Shown piece by piece: positions 22,560-34,125 of a stretch of DNA of 64,000 nt. Every line of letters begins with the position of its first letter. The first letter of the stretch is position 1. This DNA is from Nilaparvata lugens (Eukaryota > Arthropoda > Insecta > Hemiptera > Delphacidae): positions 20,853,432-20,917,431 of the forward strand of contig NC_052505.1 in the NCBI RefSeq assembly GCF_014356525.2, in the 5' to 3' direction. Under the pieces are notes generated by a model, which saw nothing but the letters and a program-made list of their open reading frames with translations, did no database searches and was not told the origin of the DNA. The position numbers and the translations under genes are program-made.

Positions 22560-23870
22560 GAAAGAGCTTGTAGTGCTCACATGGTATTTCACCGGTCGTT
22601 AGGTTTGGAGTTACACAAAGTTACGAAAATTTATCCACGTTTATCGTGAATGACAAAGTTGGTGGACACGTTGTCACCACGACTAGCAAAACCCGGATTT
22701 CTAGATAGTTGATAGATATATCTAGCATGACAGCAGCCAGCAGCTAGTTATGATTCCAAACAAGAAGATCTGAAAATGGACTTGAAAAACTCAAATCAAC
22801 AGATTTTTGAAACATTATTTTCCAATAAATAGGCTACTCGTCTACTTGGAAACTATGTCAATTGAATTAAATGATGGTAATCATATTGATTGATCAATGA
22901 GATTAACCAATTTTTTCATGAGGTCTATATTTCTTTCTCATTCCTCATTTCTATTATAGCCTACTGGGAATAAAATCAACATATTTTTGAAAATAATATT
23001 TTTCTACTCGTCATAAAAAGACTACTTGATGACTATGCCAATAGAATTGAATGATGGTAATGATATTTATGAAATGATGAGCAGAGATCATTGTTCCATG
23101 AAGGCTATATAACTATATCGTCATTTCTGATCAAAATATATGTGAATTCTCAACTGCAACCCAAGAACAAATATCAAATCAAGTGCCTAGAATGAATGAT
23201 TACAAGAAGAACCAATGTTCTCTACGAAATTAGTGGCTTGGAGGGATTTTAGTTCAATCATCCTGCTTTATACTATTTTATATATTCTTATTCTATTTAA
23301 TGCTATTCAATTATTCAGTTCCAATATTCTGATAATAATATCCATTGATATTTGAATTGATCCGTTTGTTCCATAGAGTTGAAATCTCTTTGTTATTTTC
23401 CATTCGTTTTTCTGAATTCTACACTGAATCTCAAGCGGAAATATCAAATCAAGGGCCTTGAATGAACGACCACAAGACGAACCTATTTTTTCTGCAAAAT
23501 TATTGTCCTGGAGAGATTTCAGTTCAATGTTTCTGCTTAATAATTTTCTGGTGGTAATATTCATTTATCGTTGAACTGAACCGATTGTTTCATAAAGTGT
23601 ACATTCTAATAATGTTAAAAAATGTTTGTTCATTGTCAATGTATGCACATTTTAAGAGTTCTGGTAATAATATTCATTGATCGTTGAATTGAACCGCTTG
23701 TTTCATGTAGTGCACATTTCTCCGTTATTTTGCATCGATTTTTCTAAATTCCCAACCATATCCCAAGAAGAAATATCAAATCAAGACACCAGAATAAATA
23801 TGATCACCAAAACAACCAATTTTCTCTGCGGAACGATTGTCTTCTGAAGGGGTTCAGTCCAATGTTTCCG
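22560..23870. repeat. Degenerate long-period repeats
   Basis: The block aaatatcaaatcaag..gaatgaa..accacaag..gaacc..ttctctgc..ttcagttcaat occurs around 23170-23265, 23435-23540 and 23768-23872. Between them tattcattgatcgttgaatt-type blocks also recur. A poorer pair (attgaattaaatgatggtaa) lies at 22861 and 23043. Roughly 270-330-bp spacing, strongly diverged. Confidence 0.6.
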
Positions 23871-24300
23871 CTTATTCGTATCGTCTACTCGGGAGAAGCA
23901 AAAGTGTTAATCCGACAAGCTCGTTTTGAGTTTCGCATATTTCCAGTCGTAAATAGCATTCGCGACCGAAATTGGTGCTGGAAAACTTCTTCTTCGACTG
24001 AGGAGACAACTGGTGGTTTTAGGAGGGGTGGGGGTTGTAGGAGGAGATGGTTAGGGTAGGGGAGGGGAGGAAGCTCAGTGCAATAATCGGAGGGGAACCG
24101 GAAGGAAGTAGGCGCAAGTTGAGTCAGTAATTAGAAAGAGCGGTTTGGCCCTCGTTAGGAAGCTTGAATAATGGATTACCCCTTCAAGAAACGGTGCATT
24201 AGTTGGCGGTGGTGGTAGCTTGTAGTGTGCTATGCATTCCCGCCAGTGGCTGCGACTGCTAGCGACTAGCGGCATCGCTCTGAACTGGAGAGCGCTCTAC
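23871..24300. other. GC/G-rich unique intronic block
   Basis: It contains a G-rich run 24022-24072 (ggaggggtgggggttgtagg ... gggtaggggaggggagg), then homeodomain-like motifs gtcagtaattag and aataatggattacccc, then a GC-rich end. No repeat copy or convincing ORF was seen. Candidate regulatory or conserved non-coding DNA. Confidence 0.4.
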
Positions 24301-25565
24301 ATATTTCTTGCAAATTCACTCAAGTAACAGAGATTCAAGTGATACATCAATCCCTTCTAAACGACTTGGGATCCATCCTGATATCCTGAACCCCGATGCC
24401 ACTTAATGACCTTGAGAAGTGATTTTCCTCACGAAGATACCTATATTTTTGACTGATTCTAGCAGATCATTCGAGCGGCATAGGTTCAGCTAGGGATCAA
24501 GTAGTAGACCAATCCTGATCCTGAACGACTTGAAGTTGATATTTTTTTGATTTCCTGAAACAAAATGGAACTTATATGACATTAAACAGTGATTATTTTC
24601 TCGGATATAACTTGATTGTTAACTGATTAATAACTGATATCCTAGCATACCACTCTAGCAACAGAGGTTCAACTAGGACTTGAGAGATCTATCAATCACT
24701 TCGGAACTGCTTCAAGTTCAACTCGATTGTTAACTGATTGATAACTGATATCCTAGCATACCACTCTACAACAGAGGTTCAACATGGACTTGAGTGATCT
24801 ATCAGTCACTTCTGAACTACTCCAAGTTGATCTCATATTCACTGATATCCTGAACCTCAATGCAACTTGGATGACCTTGGGAAGTGATAGTTTATGCTGG
24901 ATCACTCAAGCAACAGAGATTCATGGCTAGGAGTGATAGAATCATTCTTGAATAACGTGAAAATTTTCTGATATCTTGAACTCCCATGTAACCTGGATGA
25001 CCTTCAACAATCATTATTTTCTCAGATATAACTTGATTGTTAACTGATTTCCTAGCATACCACTCTAGCAACAGAGGTTCAACTAGGACTTAAGTGCTCT
25101 ATCGATCAATCACTCCTGAACTACTTCAAGTTGATTTCATATTCACTGATATCCTGAACCTCAATGACCTTGGATGACCTTGAGTGGTGATGATTCATAC
25201 TAAATCACTTGAACAATGATCAATCAATTTGATAAATCGATATAATTTTATCACTAAAGTGAATCACTATGGCTCAAGTGATATATCAACCACAATTGAA
25301 TTCTTGGAATATTTTCTGATATTCTGAACCAAATTGATGAGTGGCTATTCACCCAATGATAACATACTGGATTGCTGACTGATTTATAACTGGTTTCCTA
25401 TAAGATTATTCAAGCAATAGAGGTCAAATAGGGCTTAAGTAATATATCAATCACTAATGGGAGACTTTGATGAGCTTGATTCTTGTCCCAGTGATAACTG
25501 AGTTGTTAACTGATTGAGAACTGTTTGGTTCTCCAGTGATGATCGAATATTCTCGCAGAGATTAT
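24301..25565. repeat. Degenerate tandem array, ~110-200-bp unit
   Basis: Recurring blocks: gcaacagaggttcaactagg, gatctatcaatcactt, gaactacttcaagttgat, tcactgatatcctgaacct, ggatgaccttg and aactgattgataactgatat, cycling at least six times with heavy divergence. Confidence 0.75.
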
Positions 25566-25708
25566 AGCTTGAAATTCTGTGATGGTCGTGTTATGGTAGA
25601 TATCCACATTAATTTAAACGACTTGATACTATCAAAACCTCTGATTCATTGAAGCAACTTGAGATACTTATTCCAGTGTTACACCATTATCAATCACTTG
25701 TGAACTGC
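25566..25708. other. Short unassigned stretch
   Basis: Nothing recognised between the array and the S-family copy. Confidence 0.4.
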
Positions 25709-26112
25709 AAGCTTAAATTAAATTAAAATGCTGAGAAATTGACAAAAACCACAGATTTATTGACAGTTAGAGAGAACGGTTTTGGTTGTTACACCATTGT
25801 CCTAAAACTAAATAAAAGAGCAGCAGAATTCATACTAGTAGGCGAGTACTGCTATTGGTCAAGGGCATGAACGCCTGCCATTGGCCCAGCTAGACAGTCT
25901 CCTCCCACTCAACGGTGTCACATAATGGTGGCATAAGCAACAGACTCGCCATGATAACAAAATTTACTTTCAGTACGAAATAAGAGCCGAAAAAACAAGT
26001 AAAATATAATAGAACAAATATGTAAATAGAAAAACTATTGGTTAATGTATGCTTACAATGAATAATTACCACTATATCAACTTTTCAACTACACAGAAAG
26101 TGAAAGCTTAAA
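25709..26112 (+). mobile_element. Family S retroposon-like element, copy 1
   Basis: Body from attgacaaaaaccacagatt through gttttggttgttacaccatt, aagggcatgaacgcctgcca and ttggcccagctagacagtct to the terminal atatcaacttttcaactaca. It ends just before 26104, where aagcttaaa matches 25709-25717, a possible 9-bp target duplication. Family copies: 35090-35265 (partial), 38275-38690, 43333-43780 (minus), 44574-44880, 47278-47585 and the 27-bp remnant at 63699. Confidence 0.65.
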
Positions 26113-27446
26113 CAATGAGCACCAGAATATTATAACGTGAGTGGAGCCCTACTATTGGCCATCAGCTGTGGACCAATGAGGTTGAGCTATACTGACATTG
26201 GCCAAAACAAATTAAGCTCAAATATCCGAATATGAGCATGAAAGCCATTTCACAACATTCAATACGGAGAAATTCAACAATTAACAAAGACAAATAGATA
26301 ATGTGAGATAGAATTGATGATTGCATTATTCTTGCAGAATAAGGAAAATAAATAAATTTTGATAGTTCCCTAGTGTTCTTCCAAGTATTCTCTATCAAGA
26401 GAGAGATCCTAAAGGTGTTTTTATCATCAGTTGATAGGTACTATTTTGAACTAGTCAAGTGGAAAGTCGTGTGACATCCGACATCCCACAATAATTTTTC
26501 CCTCTTTCCCCTCTTTGTTGCAAGAGAGAACGATACTAGAACCCGAGAAGAGGGAAAATAGTAACTATTTTCGTGAGTTATACTTTAATGCAAATGCGAG
26601 GAGGAGAAGAAAGTCGTAGAACTTGGGAAAAATAATGATTAAGTACGGGCCGAGAAGAGCAGTTGTAGCGATCTCTTAAAAAAAAGGAACATAAAAATGC
26701 AGATTATTGCTCCACAGCCCACTGAAGATATAAGAAATGTATTTTTTACAAGAGCTTCTTGTATGTAAATATCTATTTTATGTATTTCGATCTATATATT
26801 AAACGAGTACATGTAGAATGGATCGTCGATATATTATCCTCTCTCTTTGAGAGCTTTAGTGTGTTCTATTCATCCTCCCACCAATTCTTCAACCTTATCA
26901 TCTACGGATTCAATTGTGCAACAGAATTATTTGAAAGATTCATCTCTATATTTTGAATTCTATTGGATTATAAGTATCATGATACTGATAGCCTTTGTTC
27001 AGATCCTCCAGTTTCTTTTTAGAATTATACAACTTTGTTATCCTCATGATTGTCTGATTGAGACAAGATTATTTATCACATTGTGTACAAATACTTAACA
27101 TGAGGAAAGGCACGACAGGCTCTCGCCCAAAACTGTCCAATTTCCAATTTATACTATACTGTCCAAATCAAAATGTTGGTTATGTCACTTCCACCTTTCA
27201 AAATACAAGTTACGCTCTTCAATATTCTGATAAACGAGCAAATTTAGAATCAAATAGATACTATTGGAGTCTAGAATCAAAAAATCTAGAACAGTAACCT
27301 AATAATTACCGTATTCAAAAAGTCTAAATTTTGAATGAAACTATACATTTCTGAGCTAAAAACTTTACACTTTACTTTATTATGTTGATGGTTTTCTCAA
27401 TTTATAGTCAATGTGTTGACTAATAATCATCTAATCTGTTTTTCAG
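26113..27446. other. No recognisable repeat (end of intron 1)
   Basis: AT-rich unassigned sequence. Several chance ORFs (e.g. 26759-27297) lack any known motif. The last bases are the polypyrimidine tract and acceptor of the exon at 27447. Confidence 0.45.
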
Positions 27447-27575
27447 TACCTCTATTCGAAGGAGAGATCTTGAAGCTGTCCAAGATTACAAGATCAGAAA
27501 TGGGAGCTTACCTTTGCATCGCATCCAACAGTATCCCGCCAACAGTCAGCAAAAGGATACTTGTCAACGTTCATT
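27447..27575 (+). CDS. DIP-like gene, exon encoding second half of Ig domain 2
   Basis: The polypyrimidine-rich acceptor ends ag at 27446 and the donor is t|gtaagt at 27576. The exon is 129 nt, phase 1 in and phase 1 out. The first two bases complete the Leu codon started in the preceding exon. It encodes PLFEGEILKLSKI, then SEMGAYLCIASN with the second conserved Cys of Ig2 (the DxGxYxC-type motif is ExGxYxC here), then PPTVSKRILVNVH. The last base joins the next exon to give Phe (VHF). PPTVSKR is nearly invariant in DIP proteins as I know them. Confidence 0.92.
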
Positions 27576-27693
27576 GTAAGTATTGATTAGAAAATATTTT
27601 TCGCAAAATTTGAATAATCACTTGCCAAACAATTACACATAAATAATAAAAGTCTAGAAATCCATTTGATTATTACTCGGTTCGGTGTTGTAC

Positions 27694-27940
27694 CGTGTAT
27701 TCTCCAATTTTTGAAACGTCATTTCTCGAAAACGGTGGGTGCTCAAAACGGAATAAAAGTTGCTCAAATCAGCTCAAAACGAGCTCAAAACGATGGCGTC
27801 TTTACTTTTTCGATTTCGAAATGTGGAGAGCTGGCATTGAGTTGGCTCTCCAATTTTTGAGACATCATATCTTGAAAACGGTGGGTGCTCAAAACAAAAT
27901 AAAAGTTGCTCAAATCAGCTCAAAACGATGGCGTTGAGAG
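27694..27940. repeat. Two-copy direct repeat (~150-bp spacing)
   Basis: gaaaacggtgggtgctcaaa, then ataaaagttgctcaaatcag and ctcaaaacgatggcgt occur at 27727-27795 and 27876-27935. Each is preceded by ctccaatttttga. Confidence 0.75.
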
Positions 27941-28240
27941 ATGTCAAAAATATTTTAGTGGAGAGCCAACTTAATGTTGGTGTTAATCGGTTGTTCGGTG
28001 TATTGTATATTTCGGTGTTGACAGAACTGCTGCGTGATATTAAAATGGCGGTGTACTCCATCGAATTCAGGGTCAGTTTAGGCAACCTGCAATGCATCTA
28101 TGCACTGGGCACTGAATACTTAACAAAAAACATTATTATTTGTCTCTTGACACCTTAATAATAATAACGTCCGACATATAACTCGTAGAGGATATTTATA
28201 CTATCGTAAAGATAATATATAAATCGTGGAGATAATATCT

Positions 28241-28425
28241 GCCGGCCAGATAGCCGAGTTAACTAAGGCGTTGCATTCTTCAGTCTGCTAGTGTTATCTG
28301 GTCGCGGGTTCGAATCCCATCGAATAAGAATGGACGTTTGATCATCTCATAACTCACCCTTGCACTTCCCAGTACCCATGAATAAGCGAAAAGAACATTA
28401 TCCGCAAAAAATAAGAGGATTTAGA
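28241..28425 (+). mobile_element. tRNA-derived SINE
   Basis: The 5' part gccggccagatagccgagtt with aactaaggcg resembles a tRNA acceptor/A-box region. cgggttcgaatccca (28305-28319) is a near-consensus pol III B box. The spacing and long intermediate arm suggest a Ser/Leu-type tRNA ancestor. The non-tRNA body follows to about 28425. It does not fold as a full functional tRNA by eye. End point approximate. Confidence 0.7.
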
Positions 28426-28491
28426 TATCTTATGCAATTGCTTACCAAACAGGATAAATAGATTATCTGTCTCTTTCAATTCTCATGCAAA

Positions 28492-28820
28492 CCTTGATAG
28501 ACAAGGATAGAAACACCAATTTTAATTAAACCTATGTTATATTGAAGCGGCAAATCACAAAAAATTCACAGCTAATATAGTATGTTTACTGGAAAAGCAC
28601 ACCACAAAATCACACATTAAACGTAGACTTTACTATAATGATTTGAGATCATTGCAAACCTTGATAGACAAGGATAGAAACACCAATATTAATCAAACCT
28701 ATGTTATATTGAAGCTGCAAATCACAAGAAATCCACAACCGATACTGCTTGTTCCCTGGAGAAACACACCTCAAAATCACACATTATAACGTGGACTTTA
28801 CTATAATGATTTGAGATCTA
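28492..28820. repeat. Two-copy tandem duplication, ~164-bp unit
   Basis: ccttgatagacaaggataga, cctatgttatattgaagc and ctttactataatgatttgag occur in the same order at 28492-28655 and 28656-28820 with small differences. Confidence 0.85.
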
Positions 28821-28844
28821 TAATATGCTCTCGTTGGTAGCTTC

Positions 28845-29790
28845 ATATGAGCTTCAAACAACACCTACAATTTCTGAGTTGTCATGATGGGGGAATTGGA
28901 CAGAGAAATTTTCTTGAGTTCAGATCACTGTACCAAATAACCTTAGAATAATGATAATGATTGCTTCTCATTATCATTATTCTCTTTATCTGCTTCAAAT
29001 AACACCTACAATTTTTTGAGTTGTCATGATGGGGAAATGGACGTGGGAAATTTTCAAGAGTTCAGATCACTGCACCGAACATTATCCAACCGGAGAATAG
29101 CAATGGTTGATTCATATGACATTCAAATAACACCTACAATTTTTTGAGTTGTCATGATGGGAAAATGGACAGAGGAAATTTTCAAGAGTTTATATCACTG
29201 CACCGGATATCATCCAACAGGGAAATAGCAATGGTTGCTTCATATGACATTTAAATAACACCTTCAATGACTAAGCTGTCATGATGGGGAAATGAACAGA
29301 TAAATTTCCTTGAGTTCAGATCACTGTACTTAATATTATACCTTGGAATAATGATAATGGTCGCTCCATATCTGCTTCAAATAACACCTACAATTTCTGA
29401 GTTATCATGATGAGGAAATGGACAGAGGAAATTTTCAAGAATTCATACCCCTGCACTGTACATTAGACAACGGACGAATAGAGATTGTTCTCATTTGACA
29501 ATTTATGGAGAATGGTGTTTCAAATAACACCTACAATTTCTGAGCTGTCATGATGAGGAAAGAGGAAATTTCCAAGAGTTCAGACCACTGCACTGTACAT
29601 TAGACAGCGGACGAATACAGATTGTTTTCTTTTGATAATTTATGAAAAATGGTGTTTCAAATAACACTTACAATTTCTGAGCTGTCATGATGAGGAAAGA
29701 GGAAATTTTCAAGAGTTTAGACCACTGCACTGTACATTGGACAACAGACGAATAGTGATTGTTCCATTTGATAATATGAAAAATGATGAT
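28845..29790. repeat. Tandem array, ~110-140-bp unit, about seven copies
   Basis: Each unit has tcaaataacacctacaattt, ctgagttgtcatgatgggg, gaaattttcaagagttcaga and tcactgcac. Copies start near 28852, 28985, 29113, 29247, 29379, 29519 and 29656. Length variation sits in the linker after the tcactgcac block. Confidence 0.85.
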
Positions 29791-30508
29791 GGTGAATGGA
29801 GATGCCGATTCTGATTTGCCTAACCGTTGAATTGAAATGAACTCGGTTCGGAATTGAGTTTTTACACACGAATAATATTGAATAGTCAAAGTGATTCAGC
29901 AAATAAAATCAAGTGGCGTTCGGTGTAATAATTGTCAAGCCTGAGAGGGAAACTCGAAAACACGCTACAGAATAACGAAAAATATGAAAAATGGCGCGCC
30001 TTTGTTTTGGTGAGCATTCCACTCGGGCCGCTCGTCGCTCACGCCACTGAATTTGCGGTCTCCATTCAAAATAAAATGTCGAACGACAATCGAATGATTC
30101 TCGAAATCCAACGAGACAAATTATGTCCACGCGGTTTTCATTTTTTCGCTTTTTTCAGATCGACCGCATCCCAATTTCTACCATTTACTACACCGCATCT
30201 CATCCACTTGCTCTATCATTTTTCACTGGTCCAAGTGTAGTGCAAATACGTCGAATTATTGTGATTCCAAATACCGGGTTGAAGCGATCAATCCAACAAT
30301 GCTGCGCTTCTGAATCGCTACCTGTTTTTCACAGGTTGAGATTTTCAACGACTGATACGTTCAGGGGTTCTTCCAGTCTGCCTCCATTCCCATATACCAT
30401 ATTCTTCTCAATGGAGAACTCTCTCCTCAATAGAAAAGATGATACATCTCTTTTCGCTTTTGTTAAATTTCAGTGTGAATTTTGAGAATATGAAATATTT
30501 CAGTCAAT
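29791..30508. other. Unassigned intronic stretch
   Basis: GC-richer in 29930-30060. A 120-codon plus-strand ORF (30123-30485) has no recognised domain and is probably chance. Confidence 0.4.
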
Positions 30509-31302
30509 ATGATTGAAGAATAAGATACAAGGAGGCATCCAGATATCTCCTACAATGATTCTCAGTTCACTGTGGTTCGCTGATGACCAGGTAATATTGC
30601 AAGAAACTGAGGATGATCTGCACAGAGCATTACACCATCTGAATCTCCTCAGTCCTGAGTATGGCATGAGGATCTTATACAGCAAAACGAAGGTGATGGC
30701 TTTCCAGGGAAAATATTCATTGAGATCTAAAATAGTCCTCGATAATAAAGTCCTGGAAAAAGTATCACACTTCAAGTATTTGGGTTGTGATATAACCTAT
30801 GGAATGGACCAAGACTTGAGTGTAAAATTGAATAGATTCCAATCCATTTGTGGAACAATAAATAGGACTTTGAGAAACAGAGCCAGGAGAGAGACAAAAC
30901 TTAAATTCTATAAGGTTATGGCTATTCCAACGCTCTTATATGGCTCTGAATCTTGGATACCTAGGAAGAAAGAATAGAGTAGGTTACAAGCTGCCGGAAT
31001 GAGGTTTTTAAGAGCAGTATAAGATTGCACAAGGGAAGATAGGCTTCATAATGTTGGTATTAGAAGTGAGCTCAACATAATCTCCATATGGCAGAGGATT
31101 GAAGGAAATCGGCAAAACTGGGAAGAGCATGTTGAAAGGATGGAGAGCGACAGGATTCCCAGGGCAGTCATGTTGTATAACCCGGTTGGAAGGAGAAGTG
31201 TGGGCAGACCTCGTAAAAGATGGATGTGATGGTGAGTTTGAAGTCGGAACAGGCAAATTGCCTAATCCTTGTAGGAAGACGACGACGACGATGATTGTAG
31301 AA
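30509..31302 (+). mobile_element. 5'-truncated LINE with near-perfect 12-bp target duplication
   Basis: atgattgaagaa (30509-30520) and atgattgtagaa (31291-31302) flank an insertion that encodes a reverse-transcriptase fragment and ends in a gacgacgacgacg run. One mismatch in the duplication suggests some age. Confidence 0.78.
30521..31290 (+). pseudogene. LINE reverse-transcriptase fragment with in-frame stops
   Basis: The frame opening near 30513 carries SSLWFADDQVIL, the catalytic FADD form of the RT YxDD motif (30573-30584). It continues with SKTKVMAFQG, FKYLGCDITYG and TLLYGSESWIP. Stops occur at 30975-30977 and 31020-31022. The frame then continues with DRLHNVGIRSE, the NWEEHVERM block and GRRSVGRPRKRW before the final stop. 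The N-terminal RT palm and endonuclease are missing. This is a different family from the one at 98-814. Confidence 0.87.
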
Positions 31303-31769
31303 ACAGAAAAAAATTATTATCAAATAGTCTTGATTCTATTATAACACAGCATAGTTTCAACTCTCCAACACCCATTCTCAATGGAACTCTTCAGTCTTGA
31401 AGATTCAATGGAAGAGAATGAAACATGAGATTGTCCGTTAACAATTTTGAAACAAGAGTCCTTTGAAATAATGAGGCATGCTGTTTTATTGTTAGTCCGT
31501 CCAAAGCAGGCTTCATTCATGACAATCTATGTAGATAGATGTCAAGACCTACATGGAAGTTATTGTTAAAACTCCATGGTGGATTCATTATATACCGTGG
31601 GTTCAATTCCCATAATAATAGATTATCGTCATATTGTCATCGATAGAAGATGATTTGAAATTAACATGAAACTATCCAAGAGTATGAGCGTTTGAATGTT
31701 CTATACCTTTTAAAACCATACTTTTGCTTTAAAAGCACATACTAGATTAATATAAACCATCACGGAATG
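31303..31769. other. No recognisable feature (intronic)
   Basis: Nothing recognised. Confidence 0.45.
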
Positions 31770-32012
31770 ATCCGTGGTCTAGAGGATAGAGTGCTTGCGT
31801 AGCAGCATAAATCGGGTTCAAACACTCTCTTTACCAAAAGTTTTTTTAAACAGATCACTCCCATGTTATCCGTTGGACACGTTGGACTGTCGGTTCCTGC
31901 TGAAGTATGACAGTCGTAAGACCCATTGACGGCTTAAATAATATATTCAGGCGGTGGGACCTTCCCGCAAGGGACTCCCCACCAACAAAAGCCATACGAA
32001 TTTACTTTTTTA
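31770..32012 (+). mobile_element. tRNA-derived SINE, complete copy
   Basis: The tRNA-like head atgatccgtggtctagagga with tagagtgcttgcg (A-box-like) is followed by atcgggttcaaacac (B-box-like, 31812-31826). The body has cagatcactcccatgttatc, tatgacagtcgtaagaccca and cttcccgcaagggactcccc; the tail is gccatacgaatttac plus T-rich sequence. A head-less copy sits at 42004-42199. The two copies differ at scattered sites. Confidence 0.85.
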
Positions 32013-32815
32013 TATACTTAATATCAATATTAATGGTATTTTATACTATTGATATATAAATACTTCACCACTAAGAGCCCATACTTCTAATTAATAAAGG
32101 GCTACATAACCCACCTTCAACAATGATTAGTGAATCTCATTATAATAGAATCCGCTTAGTTGACACTTGTTGCAAAAGTGAACATTTCACCCCCAAAGAA
32201 ACGCTGCTATAGCAATGGAACGAGAACATGAGATAGTGAAATAATTCATTGAAATGAAGAGTATTTAATGCTCTGCAAACCCACGATGAGCGGCAAAAAT
32301 TGTCTTCCAAACTTTTCTCTTTATAACCCTTCCTTGAATCGTCTATAAGGCAGTTATCTGTCTATCTCATTGGCCAGCGAAGTAAAATACTCATGTGGGG
32401 CCATGTATATTTCGACCCTCCTATACTTTGTTCAAATTAACTTCCGACTTGGGATGGACATGCGCAGCAGAGAAGGCATACAGAGGTAGGGATACAACAG
32501 CTGCTATGTTGCCGTTGTTTTCCGGCTATCGGTCTCTAATTTCCAGTGAGTATTTGAGTGCTCATGTTGAACTTAGGAAGTTTCCTCTCTGCAATCACAG
32601 TCTCGCCTGACTCTATTCGACAAATTGACAACTACGCTTCCACCTATGACTCAATCCATCACTGCAATTAGCTTATCTCCCTCCATTTCTCTGCGCCGCA
32701 AATTCCTCTAAGTCTGTAGAAGAATTGCATGAAGTATAGCTTAGCTTCAAATAGCATGATTAGAGATATTATATTATTCACACTATGAATATTGTGGAAT
32801 TTCTACATATTAAGG
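32013..32815. other. No recognisable feature (intronic)
   Basis: Unassigned; a 71-codon ORF at 32395 has no motif. Confidence 0.45.
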
Positions 32816-32957
32816 TGGAATGAAAACGATATTACCAGTTCCACACAATCTATTTGAGCCAAACTCAAGTTTCAATGCACTAAGGCATCATCTTCAGTGG
32901 TGGAACTGACATTATCTTCAAATAAATTATGTGGAACTGACAATATCGTTCCATTTT
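32816..32957. repeat. Short hairpin element
   Basis: ggaatgaaaacgatattacc with agttccacacaat pairs with attatgtggaactgacaata and tcgttccatt across ~75 bp containing tcaatgcactaaggcatcat. A related middle block (tcaatgcactagcattatca) occurs at 36294. Confidence 0.6.
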
Positions 32958-33002
32958 TCTGTTTACTTTCGTCGATTGTCTGTTTACTAATCGATATGAT
33001 TT

Positions 33003-33538
33003 TAGGAATAAGAGGTCTGTTGTACCATTTACTTCGAATAATTCAGCCAGAAACACCTTAATCCACATTGTACCAAGAACTTCCAATGATTTACCAGATA
33101 ATCGTGCTGAGTTTGTTAATATGCGCCTGTTGAAAAGAAATTCAAAGATTTGGTTGAATAATTACACTTTAGATGTAACATAATGTAACTCATTATTAAT
33201 GTATTGTATTGTTGTAGTTCATTCTGTTCTATTTTTTGTATGTAAGTTGAGGTTGATTATATATTATAACACTTTTTAGATTTTTGAGAGCTGAGCCAAC
33301 AATTAATTAATTAATCTCAAGATAATTTCAACTGTTAAGTACATTATGTGAGTAAATTTAACAGTGTAATAAACTGATAAGTAAACTCAACTGTTAAGTA
33401 GAAATAAAGTTCACTGATATATGTATATTTATATTTGAATTTAAATGTTTTGTATAATAGTACCTTGTCAAGCAGCCTCTTTGAGGTTCGCTTAAGGTAG
33501 CTTCTTCATTCAATAAACGTTATTTCTATTCTATTTCA
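33003..33538 (+). pseudogene. LINE ORF2 C-terminal tail plus 3' UTR, remnant
   Basis: One frame from about 33006 reads RSVVPFTSNN, LIHIVPRTSNDLPDN and LLKRNSKIWLNNY, stopping at taa near 33182. This resembles the last residues of LINE ORF2 (IPxxxNxLP...FKxxxKxWL). The rest looks like a 3' UTR ending aataaacgttatttctattc, a common LINE tail style. No target duplication was found. Confidence 0.5.
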
Positions 33539-33559
33539 CCTTAGATATTATTATAGTCT

Positions 33560-34035
33560 TGAAACTACTGTGTTATGATCTCCGTTTCTGGGAGCTGCTG
33601 CTAGATTCAAATCTAGTTTATAGCTTTATCGTACACCAAGTGAGTTTAGAAGAAAAGTGTCTCTCGATGATGTTCATTAAGTTAGTTCACTTCAGTCACT
33701 TGATACTGCTGAACTTACTGTTTGTTGGTATTTGCCCTGGTGCAGTTGGGACGCTCCCTGTAAGACAATTGCAGCTGTTGGCTGTTGGACTAATTAAACG
33801 GCAGAACCGGCAACCCGATACGAAGCGGAGGCAAAATAGCTAGCTATCCGAAGCGGAGCAAATGATAGAGCGTACTCCTCCAGCCAGCGCCCTTAATTAT
33901 GCAGATAAATCTTGACTCGAAAAGGTGCAGCCTGCTAATCGCCATAACGGCGTTTGGCTCTCGACCTATTACCGTGTCAAATATTTAGGACTTGTTTGCC
34001 GCTTTAATAATTATCATCCGAAAAGGATTATCTTG
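33560..34035. other. GC-richer unique block, candidate conserved non-coding DNA
   Basis: It contrasts with AT-rich flanks; contains gacaattgcagctgttggc, gcccttaattatgcagataa and ctaatcgccataacggcg. No ORF supported and no second copy in the window. Confidence 0.35.
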
Positions 34036-34039
34036 TTTT

Positions 34040-34125
34040 GGGAGAGGAATAGCACAAGGTGGCCTTATTTTTTCTCTACCTATCATTTTTGATGATGCAC
34101 TTATTGTATGAATCAATAAAGAACA
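34040..34125 (-). repeat. 'tacatcatc' family repeat, partial copy
   Basis: gggagaggaatagcacaagg and atgatgcacttattgtatga match the inverted family sequence. Confidence 0.75.

Larger units (their letters stand above)
7065..27446 (+). other. Intron 1 of the DIP-like gene (20.4 kb)
   Basis: It is bounded by gtgagt at 7065 and tttttcag ending at 27446. It holds only repeats and unassigned sequence; no additional in-frame Ig exon was recognised. Contents are listed individually below. Confidence 0.85.

Noticed and set aside
28241..28330. Functional tRNA gene
   Set aside because: A B box is present but a complete cloverleaf with 7-bp acceptor stem was not found; a SINE fits better.
30123..30485. 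120-codon plus ORF as a host exon
   Set aside because: No domain, no splice sites in frame with the DIP-like gene, and it ends just before a LINE insertion.
31770..31840. Functional tRNA gene
   Set aside because: Head of a SINE; the body recurs without the head at 42004.
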